64,000 bases of DNA from Bufo bufo (taxonomy: Eukaryota; Chordata; Amphibia; Anura; Bufonidae): positions 192,041,921-192,105,920 of the forward strand of contig NC_053393.1 in the NCBI RefSeq assembly GCF_905171765.1, given 5' to 3'. The notes below the pieces were generated by a model. The model searched no databases. It had not been told where the DNA came from and saw only the letters and a program-made list of their open reading frames with translations. Shown here piece by piece: positions 1 to 11,935 of the stretch. The position numbers were made by a program, and so were the translations under genes. Position 1 is the first letter of the stretch, and each line of letters opens with the position of its first letter.

Positions 1-314
1 TGCAAAAAAAATGTGCATCATTAATTGCCGAAAATTCGCAAGTGCAAATACATTGGAGCACTCTATCTGCATATAAAGCTATTCTAATGTTCTGCCGTGC
101 CAACCATTTTCTCCAGTCTCAGGAAACTTATAGCAGCTTGAAAAATGTAGCATAAGTGACCCACGCCGGCATTTTGCGCGCACTACGCAAATAATACATT
201 GCCGATTTTCGCAATCAAGAATAAAATCTCGAATTTGCAAATATATGACGAATATTCTACAAAATATTTGAGAAGTATTGCAAATTCGAATATTGCCCCT
301 GCCGCTCATCACTA
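1..314. mobile_element. hAT-type MITE, right-hand part
   Basis: The stretch is rich in short motifs of the kind 'gaatattcg' and 'gcaaattcg' and ends in 'gccgctcatcacta'. The reverse complement of that end, TAGTGATGAGCGGC, has the TAGxGxTGAGC form of the hAT termini elsewhere in the window. The left end lies outside the window, so the flanking duplication cannot be tested; the candidate 8-bp flank on the right is 'gtattcat'. There is no coding capacity. Family assignment rests on terminus form and base composition. Confidence 0.55.
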
Positions 315-420
315 GTATTCATATCTGTATTTAAAAACAATTTAAAATATGAATCCAAGGTACCAGCAAGTACCAAAGCCCACTTTGGATTGCTATTTTA
401 AATTGTTTTTTAACTAAGCT

Positions 421-575
421 GAAATGAATAGAGTATTAATTCACCAAAGTCTTGGGTGACTTCGGGCAAGACGAACTTTGGCTCCACAGAGCCAAAATAT
501 TTTAATTCTATACGGAAACAGCATTAAAATCGAAGTATTTGAACAAATCGACTTCAGAGCTATGATCCAAAGGTT
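421..575. repeat. Dispersed repeat, copy 1
   Basis: This stretch has the same order of motifs as 12541-12690: 'taattcaccaa', then 'gacgaactttggctccac', then 'ggaaacagcattaaa', then 'gaagtatttgaac' and 'aatcgacttc'. The two copies are clearly diverged by eye. It is probably a non-autonomous DNA transposon fragment, but no termini are clear. No gene is seen in the surrounding 315-1061. Confidence 0.5.
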
Positions 576-617
576 GATTTGCTGAATTCTATTAAAGACT
601 AGAAATATAGAGAAAAT

Positions 618-680
618 ATGTGTGTGTGTGTATATATGTGTGTGTGTATATATATATATATTTATATATATATATATATG
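618..680. repeat. (TG)n/(TA)n microsatellite
   Basis: Alternating TG and TA dinucleotides run through this stretch, with one 'ttta' interruption. Confidence 0.9.
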
Positions 681-1061
681 TGGCTCACCCGTCTTAGTCT
701 ATAGATTTAGGTGCACTGTTATCAGACTGCCCCCCAGTCTGTAGTTAAGTGATTTGTAGTGAACAGATATTAACAGGCACTCATTCATCCAAGAATGTTC
801 CAAGGACAATAAATGTCAAACAGGAATGTTTATTATATCCACATGTAATTGAACGAGTCACATATGTATAACTAAAATAAAATAAAACGAAAATTTCTAA
901 AATTATATAAAAAAAATTGGAGGATCACGCAGGTGATAGTGTGTCATTCCATCTTGCCCAGAAGCGATTGGGAGATGCAGATGCTAGGATCCGAGGCAGA
1001 CAGACACACACCATCAACCACGTGTACACCAATACAATCCACAAGGATCATTGCTGAATAC
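681..1061. other. Unassigned spacer
   Basis: AT-rich sequence with no open reading frame of note and no repeat match elsewhere in the window. It ends in 'ctgaatac' (1054-1061), the left candidate TSD of hAT-1. Confidence 0.5.
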
Positions 1062-1326
1062 TAGTGTTGAGCGAGTATGCTCGGCAAACACCAGTTCGGC
1101 TCGAGCATCGTGATGCTCAGCACATCGCGGTTTTCGGCCGAATACCACGTGTGCTCGAGCGCAATGCTCGAGTCTCCTCCCCGCATGTTTTTTGACTGCT
1201 ACTCAGCCAATAAATGTGCAGGTAAGTACTGCCACTCACTGTAATGCTGTAGCCATGTTAGTTACTGGCATTACAGCGATTGGCTGGCCAGAAGCACCCG
1301 ATGATACGTGGTTCGTCTCAGTCTTA

Positions 1327-1607
1327 GGCAACATTCACACGTCCGCAACGTGTTTTGCGGATCGGCAAAACACGGACAGCAGCAATGTGCGTTCCGCATT
1401 TTGTGGACCGCACATTGCCGGCACTAATAGAATATGCCTGTTCTTGTCCACAATTCTATTTTTTTGCGAAACGGAAGTGCGGGCCCGGAAGTGCGGATCC
1501 GCAATTCTGTGTCCGGGCAGCACATCGTGCTGCGCCATAGAAATGAATGGGTCCGTAATTCCGTAATGCAAAATGCGGAAAGAAATTACGGACGTGTGAA
1601 TGGAGCC
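1327..1607. mobile_element. PIF/Harbinger-like MITE
   Basis: A 281-bp non-coding element with inverted termini: 'ggcaacattcacacgtccg' on the left, and a right end whose reverse complement is 'ggctccattcacacgtccg'. TTA trinucleotides flank it (1324-1326 and 1608-1610), the 3-bp TSD of PIF/Harbinger elements. It is inserted in the left end of hAT-1. Superfamily is inferred from the TSD and termini only. Confidence 0.7.
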
Positions 1608-1789
1608 TTAGTCAGGGAGAGCTGTGCTGTAGAAGGGACAGATAGTGTAGGGAATTTATTAAATTTTTTTGTTAGGCAGGGTTAGTGTTAGAGACCCAAT
1701 AGTCCTTTTAAGGACTATTGTTGTGTCTGGCAGCAATATATATTTTTTGCGCAACCTGCGCAAAATTGCGTGCAATTGTTTGGCTGCTG

Positions 1790-2300
1790 CAGACAGTGAC
1801 TTTATCTACGCTACATCTCCTCTGTAACGTATGCGCAGCCTAAAAATATCAGTGGCATCCAGTGTACTTTTTCCGTAGACAGTGTCCGCTGCGGACAGTT
1901 ACATTACCTGCGCTACATCTCCTGTATATCGTTTGCGCAGCCTAAAAATATCTGTGACATCCAGTGTACTTTTTCTGTAGACGCTGCGGACAGTGACATT
2001 ACCTGCGCTACATCTCCTGTATAAAATCTCTGCATCCCAAATATCTGTGACATTGACTATAATTTTTTCTTAGCCGCTGTTGTCAGCAGTGCCATTACCT
2101 GTGGTACCTCTCCTGTATAACGTTTCCGCATCCAAAATATCAGTGACCTTGACTGTGATTTTTTCTTAGCCGCTGGTGATAGCAGCGCCATTACCTCTGG
2201 TACCTCTCCGGTATAACGTTTCCGCAACCCAAATATCTGTGACATTGACTGCAATTGTTTTTTTAGCCGCTGGTGACAGCAGCGCCGTTTTCTGTGGTAC
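1790..2300 (+). repeat. 5' subterminal tandem repeats of hAT-1
   Basis: About five degenerate units of roughly 95-115 bp share the order 'gacagtgacatta', 'acctctcctgtataacgtt', 'tccgca..cc' and 'aatatctgtgacat'. The array lies just upstream of, and runs into, the transposase reading frame. Similar arrays stand in the same place in the other hAT copies here. Confidence 0.75.
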
Positions 2301-4359
2301 CTATCCTCCCTTGCCAAGGGGTATGTGTTCCGCAGTCTGGCACTTTTTTGATGAAAGTGCAGACGATAAAAGAATTGTCATTTGCAACCTGTGCCGTACC
2401 AAAATGAGCAGGGGCGTGAACACTAGCAACCTTACCACTACCAGCATGATCCTCCACATGGCATCAAAGCACCCTAATGGATGGGCCGAACGCCTGGGTC
2501 CACAATCAGTGTCTGAACTTTCGCAAGCACCATCAGCTAGCACTCAACTTCTGTGTCCCAGCGCAGCGTACAGATGTCCATACCCCAGGCCTTTGAACGA
2601 AAGGCCATAGCACTAAATGTGCACCTTTTAAAATTGCTGGCCCTGAAAATGTTGCCATTTAGGCTTGTGGACACTGAGGCTTTCCGCAACCTGATGGTGG
2701 CAGCCGTCCCTCGTTACTCAGTCCCCGCCTTAGACCAGTATGTGTCCCGTAACATCACCCGTGCCCTGACCAGTGCAGTTATTGGGAAGGTCCACTTAAC
2801 GACTGACATATGGACAAGTGCTTGTGGCCAGGGACGCTACATTTCACTGATGGCACACTGGGTGAACGTTGTGGAGGCGAGACATACCCTGGGATGGCAC
2901 AGGTTCTACTGGCGCCAAGAATTGCGGGCCCTACTTTCATCAGGATTTCCGCCACCACCTACATTAGTGGCTGCAACCCCCATCTCCTCCTTCTCCTCCA
3001 CTTCCACCTCTGAATTGTCATCCTGCAGCACCAATCAGCCATCAGTTAGTAGCTGGAAGCAGTGTAGCACTGCAGTGGGGAAGCGGCAACAGGCTGTACT
3101 GAAACTTATTTGCTTAGGTGACAAACAACACACCGCCGCAGAGCTGTGGCAGGATATAAGGGACCAGACTGAGCTGTGGCTCTCGCCATTCAACCTACAA
3201 CCATGCATGGTTGTGTCTGATAATGGCCGTAACTTGGTGGCATCTTTGGAGCTTTGCAAGCTCACACACATACCATGCCTAGCCCACGTGTTAAACTTAG
3301 TGGTTCAGCGGTTTCTCAAAACCTACCCCAATTTGCCTGAGCTACTAGTGCAGGTGCGCCGCATGTGTGCCCATTTCCGAAAGTTATCTACAGCTGCCGC
3401 CGGTCTGGCAGCACTGCAGCAGTGCTTGCAATTGCCAGCTCACCGACTGTTGTGCGACGTGAGCACGCGCTGGAACTCCACGTTCCACATGTTGGCCAGG
3501 CTTTGTGAGCAGCAGAGGGCAGTAGTGGAATACCAGCTGCAACATGATCGTCGCCTTTCCAGTCAGCTTCCGTTCGTCACAAGCAACGAGTGGGCAGCTT
3601 CTTTGAGGTTTTAGGCAACTTTGAGGAATCAACACAGATGGTGAACGGCAATGCCGCTATTATCAGCATAACCATCCCACTTCTGTGCCTACTGAAACGC
3701 TCGCTGCTCACAATAAAGGCGGACGCTTTGCATATGGAAGAGGTGGAAATGGGGAAGACAGTACACAGGGTGATAGCCAGACCACCCTCATTTCGTATTC
3801 TTAGAGTTAATTCGATGATGATGAGAAGGAGGAGGAGGAGCAGGAGACAGTTGCCTCCGCTACAGAGGGTAGTACCCATAGCAGATTTATTCCATCTTTT
3901 TAATGTGCATGGGCAGAAGAGGAGGAAGATGATGAGGAGATTGAGAGTCATCCTCCTGATGAGGACAGCAAAGTCTTGTCTGTTGGGACTGTGGAACACG
4001 TGACTGACTATGTTATGCTGCGTTTCCCGTGACCCTCGCATTGTACGCATTTTGGCCAACACCGATTACTGGTTGTTCACCCTTTTCAACCCCCGCTACA
4101 AAAAGAACTTCTCATATCTCATTCCTGTGGTGGAGAGGACTAGCAAAATGGTGCAATACCAGAAGGTCCTTGTGTAAAATTGCTCCAAAAATTTCCAGCT
4201 GACAACGCTGGTGACAGAGTAGGTAGTTCCTTGGGCAACCAAGGAGGGGAAATGAGGGGAACACACAGCAGTTCCAAAAGAGGCAGGGCAACACTCTCCA
4301 AGGCCTAAGACAGTTTCATGACACCCCGCTAGCACCCTCACCCTGATGCGCGGCCAACT
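2176..4359 (+). pseudogene. hAT-1 transposase pseudogene, N-terminal and core parts
   Basis: Degenerate hAT transposase in at least three frames. A BED-type zinc finger lies at about 2330-2480 (VWHFF, then CNLC, and a late H-x4-H). The RNase H-like core (2553-3614) has LTTDIW with the first catalytic Asp, VSDNGRN, and CDVSTRWNST with the RW motif. A frameshift near 3600 moves the frame: the next segment (FEVLGNFEESTQM) is followed by a low-complexity acidic stretch and then NTDYWLFTLFNPRYK near 4060-4110. The gene is interrupted at codons around 4360 by hAT-2; its C-terminal part resumes at 11030. In live copies the product would be a nuclear protein that binds the element ends and excises it. 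It cannot be functional here. Confidence 0.85.
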
Positions 4360-4829
4360 GTCACAAGTAGAGTTGAGCAGACACCTGGATGTTCAGGTTT
4401 GATGGGTTCAGCCGAACTTCAGAAAAAAGTTCGAGTTCGGGACCCGAACTTGACCCCGAACCCCATTGAAGTCAATGGGGACCCGAACTTTTGAGCACTA
4501 AAATGGCTGTAAAAATGTCATGGAAAGGGCTAGAGGGCTGCAAATGGCATCAAAATGTGGTTAAGAGCATGGCAAGTGCTCTGCAAACAAATGTGGATAG
4601 GGAAATGACTTTAAATAACATAAAATACTTAAAAAATTTAAATAATAATCTTGATCTAGGAGGACCAGGTCCATATGGAGTGGAAGGTTGAGGAGGCGGT
4701 GGATGTGGCGGTGTAGGTGGAAGTGGCGGTGGAGGAGGAGGAGGTAGCCTACACTGCTTTTTGATTTAAAATTTATTTTTATTTTGTTAAATTAGGGTAC
4801 ACCCCAAAACATTCGGAAATATAACCCGA

Positions 4830-5010
4830 CAGTCGTGATAGACACACATTCAGACAATACACCGGCTGCAGGGCAGGCCAGCACCTCCAAGGCGTAAAGG
4901 GCAAGCTCAGGCCATGTGCCCAATTTGGAGACCCAGAAGTTGCAGGGGCTGACCCCTGTCAGTCAGTTCGTGTAGGCATGTGCACACTTACTGCCCCACC
5001 ATGTCGCACG
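4830..5010 (-). pseudogene. Second copy of hAT transposase C-terminus in hAT-2 3' region
   Basis: The sequence repeats about 6170-6350 of the same element: 'cattcagacaatacac.ggc', 'gcagggcaggccagcacctc' and 'aggcgtaaagggcaagctc' recur in the same order, corresponding to the dimerisation domain (ALEVLACPA). It is degenerate and lies beyond the transposase stop, preceded by a GGT/GGA-rich run at 4680-4745 that is also duplicated at 5820-5925. hAT-3 has the same arrangement, with two extra copies. Confidence 0.7.
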
Positions 5011-5429
5011 TCTCCGTGATGTTCACGATCCAATTTGATATCTGCTCTATCAACTTTCAATGTTCTTTTATGCACCTACCATGGTGATCACAGGTAGCGT
5101 GAAATCAGGGTTCTAGGCCGGAGAGGGAGCATGAGAAAAAGAGACCAAATTTAAGGGAGAAAAATTTATAAAATAATTTTGGGATAGAGAAGAAATGTGG
5201 GAAAAGCTATTGAGGCGCAAATGTGTGACAAATTACAGAAGCCCAAATGTTGGCCAAAAGAGTCAAGCGGAATTATGGAAAAAGCTATTGAGGCGCAAAT
5301 GTTGGCCAAAAGAGTATAGCGGAAATGTGGGACAAAGTATTGAAGCTTAAATGTGGAACAACATGTTTAAGTTTAAGCATTGAATCAAAGGAGGTGGCGC
5401 GCATCAATTAAAGAAGCTTTTCAGAAATT

Positions 5430-5790
5430 TTATTCCCTGTCACCTATGCAGAGCAGGGGTTTATTCACGTCTAAAATTGTATAATGTCAACCCAAGAATG
5501 TAACAGAAAAATTACAGAAATTAATTAACCTGTCTACTTGGTAGAGCAGGGGTCTATAAAAGAAAACAATTGTTCATTTTCACCCGATAAACAGTCAAAT
5601 TGTTTTATTGTTTAACCTGTCTACTAGGTATAGCAGTGGTACTTCACACCCAAAAATTGTTGAATTTCAACTGAAAATGTAACTGACAATTTTTTTTTTT
5701 TTTTAACCGGCCTACTAGGTATAGCAGTAATACTATACACCCAAAAATTGGCTAATTTCACCAGAAAATGTTAATGACAAAGTAGTAAAA
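5430..5790 (-). repeat. 3' tandem repeats of hAT-2
   Basis: Roughly four units of about 110 bp carry 'cctgtctactaggtatagca', 'cacccaaaaattg' and 'gaaaatgtaac'. The equivalent array in hAT-3 lies at about 32130-32545. Just to the left (5190-5360) shorter units with 'gaggcgcaaatg' and 'tgggaca' match the TTTGTCCCACATTTGCGC minisatellite of hAT-3. No coding sequence is seen between 5010 and 6048. Confidence 0.75.
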
Positions 5791-6048
5791 TGATATAAAT
5801 TAAATCCGTACAAATAAAAATTTGATTTATGAGGTGGAGTTCCATATGGAGTAGGAGTTTGAGGAGGCGGTGGACGTAGCGGTGTAGGTGGAAGCGGCGG
5901 TGGATGAGGACTAGGTAGCCAACACAGGTATTTGGCTTTAATTTTATTTTTTTAAATTAGGGTACACTCTAAAAGAGTGTGAAATATAAAAATACAAGAA
6001 TGAGCAATTGCAATGCAGTATAACAATGTTTAGTGCCGGTATACATGT

Positions 6049-9000
6049 CTATTCTGCACAAGGTACGGACAAGTCCTGAGGGATCCATGCCTGCTTCATT
6101 TTAATGAAAGTGAGCTTGTCCACCTTGGCTGTGGACAGGCAGCTGCGCTGGACTGTGATGACGCCCCCTGCCGTGCTAAACACACGTTCAGATAATACAC
6201 TGGCTGCAGGGCAGGCCAGCACCTCCAAGGCGTAAAGGGCAAGCTCAGGCCATGTGCCCAATTTGGAGACCCAGCAGCTGAAGGGGGCAGACCCATCATT
6301 CAGTACATGTAGGCGTGTGCACACATACTGCTCCACCATGTTGGGGAAATGCTTCCTCCTGCTAAGGCGTTCCATATCAGCTGGTGGTGATGGTTGTTGT
6401 GGCATGCTGACAAAGCTTTTCCACATTTCGGCCATGCGAACCCTGCCTTCTGAGGTGCTGGCGGTGCCCCAGCTGCGTTGGTGACCTCGTCCTCTGCCTT
6501 CGCCTTGTGCTTCCACTGTGCCCCCGCTGTCAAGTGGGAATGCCACCATCAGCGCGTCTACCAGCGTGTGCTTGTACTCGCGCATCTTACGATCACGCTG
6601 CAGTGAGGGAATTATGGATGGTCTGTTGTCCTTGTAATGGGGATCCAGCAGCGTGACCACCCAGTAATCAGCACAAGTTAGAATGTGGGCAACTCGGCGG
6701 TCTTTGCGGAGACACTGCAGCATGTAATCTCTCATGTGTGCCAGGCTTCCAAGAGGCAACGAAAAGCTGTCCTCTGTGGGAGGTGTATCGTCTGTGTCCT
6801 CTGTATCCCCCCATCCACGCACCAGTGATGGCCATGAGCTGGTCTGGGTGCCACCCTGCTGTGAACATGGTTACTCCTCCTCCATCTCCTCATCCTCCAC
6901 CTCTTCATCCTCCAGAACTGTGTCCTGGCTGGACAATTGTGTACCTTGGGTTTGCGGGTGCAGGAACCCACCCTCGGAGCCACTTAGGAATGACTGGCCG
7001 GAAACACCACAAAATGATCCCTCTTCCTCCTCTTGTGCCACATCCTCTTCCATCATCGCCAGGAGCGTTTTTTCAAGGAGGAATAGAAGTGGGATCGTAA
7101 TGCTGAGAATGGCGTTATCGGCACTGGCCATGTTGGTGGAGTACTCGAAACAGCGCAGCAAGGAACACAGGTCTCGCATGGAGGCCCAGTCATTGGTGGC
7201 GAAGTGGTGCTGTTCCGCCGAGCGACTCACCCGTGCGTGCTGCAGCTGAAACTCCACTATCGCCTGCTGCTGCTCGCACAGTCTGGCCAGCATGTGCAAG
7301 GTGGAGCTCCACCTTGTGGGCATGTCGCATATGAGGCGGTGAGCGGGAATACCGAAGTTACGCTGCAGCGCTGACAGGCGAGCGGCAGCAGGGTAAGAAC
7401 GCCGAAAGCGCACAGAGACGGCCCGCACTTTATACAGCAGCTCTGACATATCGGAGCAATTTTTAAGGAATCTCTGCACCACCAAATTCAGCACATGCGC
7501 CAGGCAAGGGATGTGTGTCAAACCGGCTAGTCCCAGAGCTGCTCCGAGTTTTCGCCCATTATTGCACACCACCAGGCCGGGCTTGTGGCTGACTGGCACA
7601 AACCACTCATCGGTCTGTTGTTCAAGGCCCGTCCACAGTTCCTGCGCGGTGTGGGGTTTGTCCCCCAAACAGATAAGTTTTAAAACTGCCTGCTGTCGTT
7701 TACCCCTGGCTGTGCTTAAGTTGGTGGTGAAGGTGTTATGCTGACCGGATGAGGGGCTGGTAGAGGATGAGGAAGCAGAGTAGGAGGAGGAAGCAACAGG
7801 AGGCAAACTGAAGCGCCCTGCAATCCTCGGTGGTGGAAGGACATGCGCCAAACTGCTAGCCGCCTCAGACCAAGCCGCCACTGCACTTACCTAGTGTGCT
7901 GTTATGGATATATATAACGTCCCTGACCGTGTTTACTGGTCCACGTATCCGTAGTCAGGTGCACCTTGCCACAGATGGCATTGTGCAGTGCACACCTGAT
8001 TTTGTCCCCTACTTGGTTGTGCAGGGAAGGGGTGGCTCGCCTTGAAAAGTAGTGGCGGCTGGGCACGACTTACTGTGGGAAAGCCACCGCCATAAGGCCT
8101 TTAAAACTATCCGTCTCCACCAGATGGAATGACAGCATTTCAAAGGCCAGTAATTTAGAAATGCTGGCATTCAGGGCTAGGGATTGCGGGTGGGTAGAAG
8201 GGTACTTCCTCTTCCTCTCCAGCGTTTGGGAGATGGAGAGCTGAACGCTTCCGTGGGACATTGTGGAGATGCTTGGTGACCCAGGTGTTGGTGTTGCTGG
8301 CAGATCCTCTGTTTGCGGGGTGGCAGGTGGCACTGTCACTCCAGCGGTGGATGAAGAGGCCAAGACTGCAGCAGAAGAGGAAGCAGGAGGAGCCAGAGAC
8401 CTTTCTTGGATTTTGAGGTGTCTACTCCACTGCAGCTCGTGCTTTGCACTTAAATGCCTGGTCATGCAGGTTGTGCTCAGGTTGAGAACGTTTATACCTC
8501 GCTTCAGGCTCTGATTGCACAGTGTGCAAACCACTCGCGTCTTGTCGTCAGCACATTGTCTGAAGAACTGCCACGCCAGGGAACTCCTTGGAGCTGGCTT
8601 TGGTGTGCCCGGTCCCTTGCTGCGGTGGGCAGTAGCAGGCGTACTGTCTAGAGGACGGCCACTCCGCTTTTGCACCCTGCTCCCTCTTCTACTGTGCTGG
8701 TGGCTCTGTGCGACCTCCGCCTCTTCCTCCGAACTACATAGGTCACTCGCATGACCTTGATTCCATGTGGGGTCGAGGACCTTATCGTCCTCCACATCAT
8801 CTTCCACCCAGTCTTCACCCCTGCCTTCCTTGTCGGTCTGCACACTTTCGAAAGCCCCAGCAGTTGGCATCTGTGTTTCGTCATCATCCAAGATGTGCTG
8901 CGATGGTCCTCCCATGTACTCATCTTGAAAGATAAGTGGTTGGGCATCGGTGCTCTCAATCTCTTCCACTTCTGGGGCAGGGCTAGGTGGATGGCCCTGG

Positions 9001-9413
9001 GAAACCCTGCTAACAGAGTCATCAAAAAGCAGAAGAGACTGCTGCATGACATGGGGCTCAGACTGCTTGGCTGATTTGCAAGGGGGTGAGGTGAAAGACT
9101 GATGAACATCGGCTGCAGGTGCCAACTGTGGTCTTTCAGAAGGAGACTGGGTGGGAGACAATGTGAAGGAACTGGATCCACTGTCAGCAACCCAATCTAC
9201 TATCGTCTGTACTTGTTCAGGCCTCACCATTCGTAGAGCAGCATTAGGCCCGATCAAATACCGCTGCAGGTTTTGTCGCCTACTCGCTCCTTTGGAAGGG
9301 GTTTGACTTGTGCGTGTAGCTGGCACAGATTGACCACGTCCTCTCCCTGCAACAGGAGCTCCACCAGCAGCACCACAACCTGGTTCACGTCCCTTATTTG
9401 ACGCTTTCCTCAT
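6049..9413 (-). pseudogene. hAT-2 transposase (nearly intact, three clear lesions)
   Basis: The start is ATG at 9413 (MRKASNKG), followed by a basic Gly/Arg N-terminus; hAT-3 starts at the equivalent place. Segment 8070-9413 (447 codons) carries a BED finger (LAWQFF, CTLC, late H-x4-H). Segment 6871-7881 holds the core (GKRQQAVLKL, VVCNNGRK, MPTRWSST). Segment 6049-6822 holds NxxYWVVTLLDPHYK-like sequence and the C-terminal dimerisation domain (ACPAASVLSERVFSTAGG). Compared with hAT-3, the lesions are a TAC-to-TAA stop at 8070-8072, an extra TA dinucleotide near 7910 that shifts the frame, and a GAA-to-TAA stop at 6871-6873. An acidic Glu-rich linker precedes the last stop. The product would be a DNA-binding, element-excising nuclear transposase. 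Confidence 0.9.
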
Positions 9414-9479
9414 ATTTTTGGAATTTAGGATCTTGCCCTAAATGGGTGTTTAAATAATAGTAGAATAGAACGATAGTAT

Positions 9480-10240
9480 GTAAAGGGTCTGAACCAGACT
9501 AGGCCTCAATTATAGATTTTTTTTTTGCCCAAAATGGCTATATTTCAAATGGCTGTATTTCAAATGCCTTAATCAAACCCCTGTATGTAGAGGGGGTATC
9601 TCACACGGTCTGAACCAGTGTAGGCCTAAATTAAATATTTCTTCGCACAAAATGGATGTATTTCAAATGGCTGTATTTCAAATCCCTGAATCAAACCCCT
9701 GTATGTAGAGGGGGTATCTCACAGGGCCTGAACCAGTGTAGGCCTGAATTAAATATTTCTTTGCCCAAAATGTCTGTATTTCAAATGGCTGTATTTCAAA
9801 TCCCTGAATCAAACCCCTGTATGTAGAGGGTGTATCTCACACAGTCTGAACCAGTGTAGGCCTGAAGTAAATATTTATTTGCCCAAAATGGCTGTATTTC
9901 AAATGGATGTATTTCAAACCCCTGTATGTAGAGGGTGTATCTCTCACGGTCCTAACCAGTGTAGGCCTAAATTAAATATTTCTTTGCCCAAAATGGATGT
10001 ATTTCAAATCCCTGAATCCATCCCCTGTATGTAGAGAGAGTATCTTACACGGTCTGAACCAGTGTAGGCCTGAAGTAAATATATCTTTGCACAAAATGGC
10101 TGTATTTCAAATCCCTGAATCAAACCCCTGTATGTAGAGGGTGTATCTCACAGCGCCTGAACCAGTGTAGGGCTGAATTCAATATTGGTGCACCAAATGG
10201 CGGTATTTAAAATCTCTGAATCTAACCCAAATAAATTAAG
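9480..10240 (-). repeat. 5' subterminal tandem repeats of hAT-2
   Basis: Six to seven units of about 115 bp share 'tggctgtatttcaaat', 'aaacccctgtatgtagaggg', 'tatctcacacggtctgaac' and 'cagtgtaggcctgaa'. They lie upstream of the transposase start, so they would fall in the leader or a 5' intron. Beyond them (10240-11021) is non-coding terminal sequence. Confidence 0.9.
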
Positions 10241-11029
10241 GGTATATCTTACAATGACATCTGCATTAAAGGCTGGCAACTAAACATTTTTGGCCCAAAA
10301 GAGTGTTTATTTAACAACTGAATTTGACAGCAGTATATAAGCCTGTAATTTCACACGTGCTGATGCTGCAAGGCCTGAAAATAGTGGTTTTTGTCAAAGT
10401 GTGTTTTTAAAACCCCAGAAAATGATGGCTGTATTTCTAGCTTAAATTGCACACTGACTAATCCAGATGTTGTAGATTGCCAAAAAAATTGTGATTTGCA
10501 ATGTCCCAAAAGCTCAGATGCAGTGCTGGTGCACTGAGCTTGCTTAAAATGGCCACCGCCACCGCCACCCACCTAACTAACATAATTCTAAAAGTTAGTT
10601 TTTTTTGGTCAATGAGCTCAGGGCAGGGTAAAATGATTGTGCCCTGCACCCACACAACTATTTCTCTGTAGATCGCTGAGTTAGAGTCTCTCATATTCTC
10701 TCCCTGAAATCACAAGTCCAGCAGCATCCTCTCCCTACACTTGTAACAGCAGAGTAACGTGTAGCGCTATGTGATTCAAGCTTACATAGAGCCTGAGTCA
10801 CATGCTGCTCAGGCCAATCACAGCCATGCCATTAGTAGGCATGACTGTGATGGCTTCTAAGGTCAGACAGTTAACCGCTTGTTGATTGGCTGAAAGCGCC
10901 AAGAAAGCGCCGAACACCGAACCTGAACTTTTACTGAAATATTCGGGTTCGGGTCCAGGGTCCAAAAATCCTAAAGTTTGGTACGAACCCGAACTTTACA
11001 GTTCGGTTTCGCTCAACCCTAGTCACAAG

Positions 11030-11230
11030 TAGGGAAAAAACGAACTCTATGCCTTGGAGGTGCTGGCCTGCCAGCATTTTGTCAGAGCAGGTATTTAGTG
11101 CTACTGGGGGCATAATAACTGTTAAGCTCATCCGCCTGTCAACTGAAAATGCTGACCGTTGACTCTTTTCAAAATAAACAAGGCCTAGATTGCCCCTGAC
11201 TTCTCTACTCCACCAGAGGAAAGTAGCTGA
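11030..11230 (+). pseudogene. hAT-1 transposase, C-terminal remnant after hAT-2
   Basis: When the 8-bp duplication is counted once, the reading frame runs from LMRGQLSQ before hAT-2 into VGKK after it. Residues of the hAT C-terminal dimerisation domain can then be picked out ('gccttggaggtgctggcctg' encodes ALEVLA in one frame), followed by the degraded counterpart of the SERVFS-like block. Several stops and frame changes are present. The match in register shows that hAT-2 entered an already existing hAT-1 coding region. Confidence 0.7.
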
Positions 11231-11389
11231 ACATAAAGGCACTTTAAATGTGGCTTTTATGGTGTATTAAATACACTGTATTCCCATGCACCCCTTCCAA
11301 AACAAAAAAGGGTATATGGTTCAACCTCCTTTTCTCGTCCTCCTCCTCCTCCTCCATCATATCAACATTCTTATTAGGCTGCCCTCGCT

Positions 11390-11935
11390 CCTAATGTTTT
11401 AGAGGGTCAGCTCAGCAGCAGGCCTTCACCCATAATTTTTTCCATAGTCAGATCAGCAACATGCACTCGCCCCTAATGTTTTAGAGAGTCAGCTCAACAG
11501 CAGACCCTCACCCCTAATGTTTTAGATGGTCAGCTCAGCAGCCGGCCCTCGCCCATAAATTTTTCCATGGTTAGATCAGCAGCAGGCACTCGCCCCTAAT
11601 GTTTTAGAGAGTCAGCTCAGCAGCACACCCTCAATCATAATTTTTTCGATGGTCAGCTCAGCAGCAGGCCCTCGCCCAAATTTTTTCCATGGTTAGGTCA
11701 TCAGCCAGCCCTTGTCCCTAATCTTTTAGATGGTCAATTCGGCAGCAGGCCCTCGGCCATAATGTTTTAGATGGTCAGCTCAGCAGCAGGCCCTCACCCA
11801 TTATTTTTTCCATGGTCAGCTCAGCAGCAGGCCCTCGCCCATAATGTTTTAGATAGTCAGATCAACAGCAGGCCCTTGCTCCTAATGTTTTTGAGGGTCA
11901 CCAGCAGGCCATCAATCATAATTTTTCAAGGGTGT
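11390..11935 (+). repeat. 3' subterminal tandem repeats of hAT-1
   Basis: About a dozen degenerate units of roughly 43-46 bp alternate between 'aatgttttagatggtcagc' and 'aattttttccatggtcagc', each followed by 'tcagcagcaggccctc'. From 11940 to 12150 a second, longer unit (about 140 bp, with 'tgtattggagtgcc' and 'ttccttgtaa.ttttggcag') occurs twice. The function is unknown; subterminal repeats in hAT elements can be transposase-binding sites. Confidence 0.8.

Larger units (their letters stand above)
4368..11021 (-). mobile_element. hAT-2, complete hAT transposon nested in hAT-1
   Basis: A 6654-bp element with termini TAGAGTTGAGC (4368) and GCTCAACCCTA (ending 11021) and a perfect 8-bp TSD, 'gtcacaag' (4360-4367 and 11022-11029). 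In the minus direction it holds a long 5' region with a tandem repeat array (9480-10240), a BED-finger transposase gene (6049-9413), and a 3' region with repeats and a second, decayed copy of the transposase C-terminus (about 4830-5010). The 5' terminal 0.4 kb is closely related to that of hAT-3. Where hAT-3 has a TATA-like 'tctatataag', hAT-2 has 'tctatgtaag'. Confidence 0.93.
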
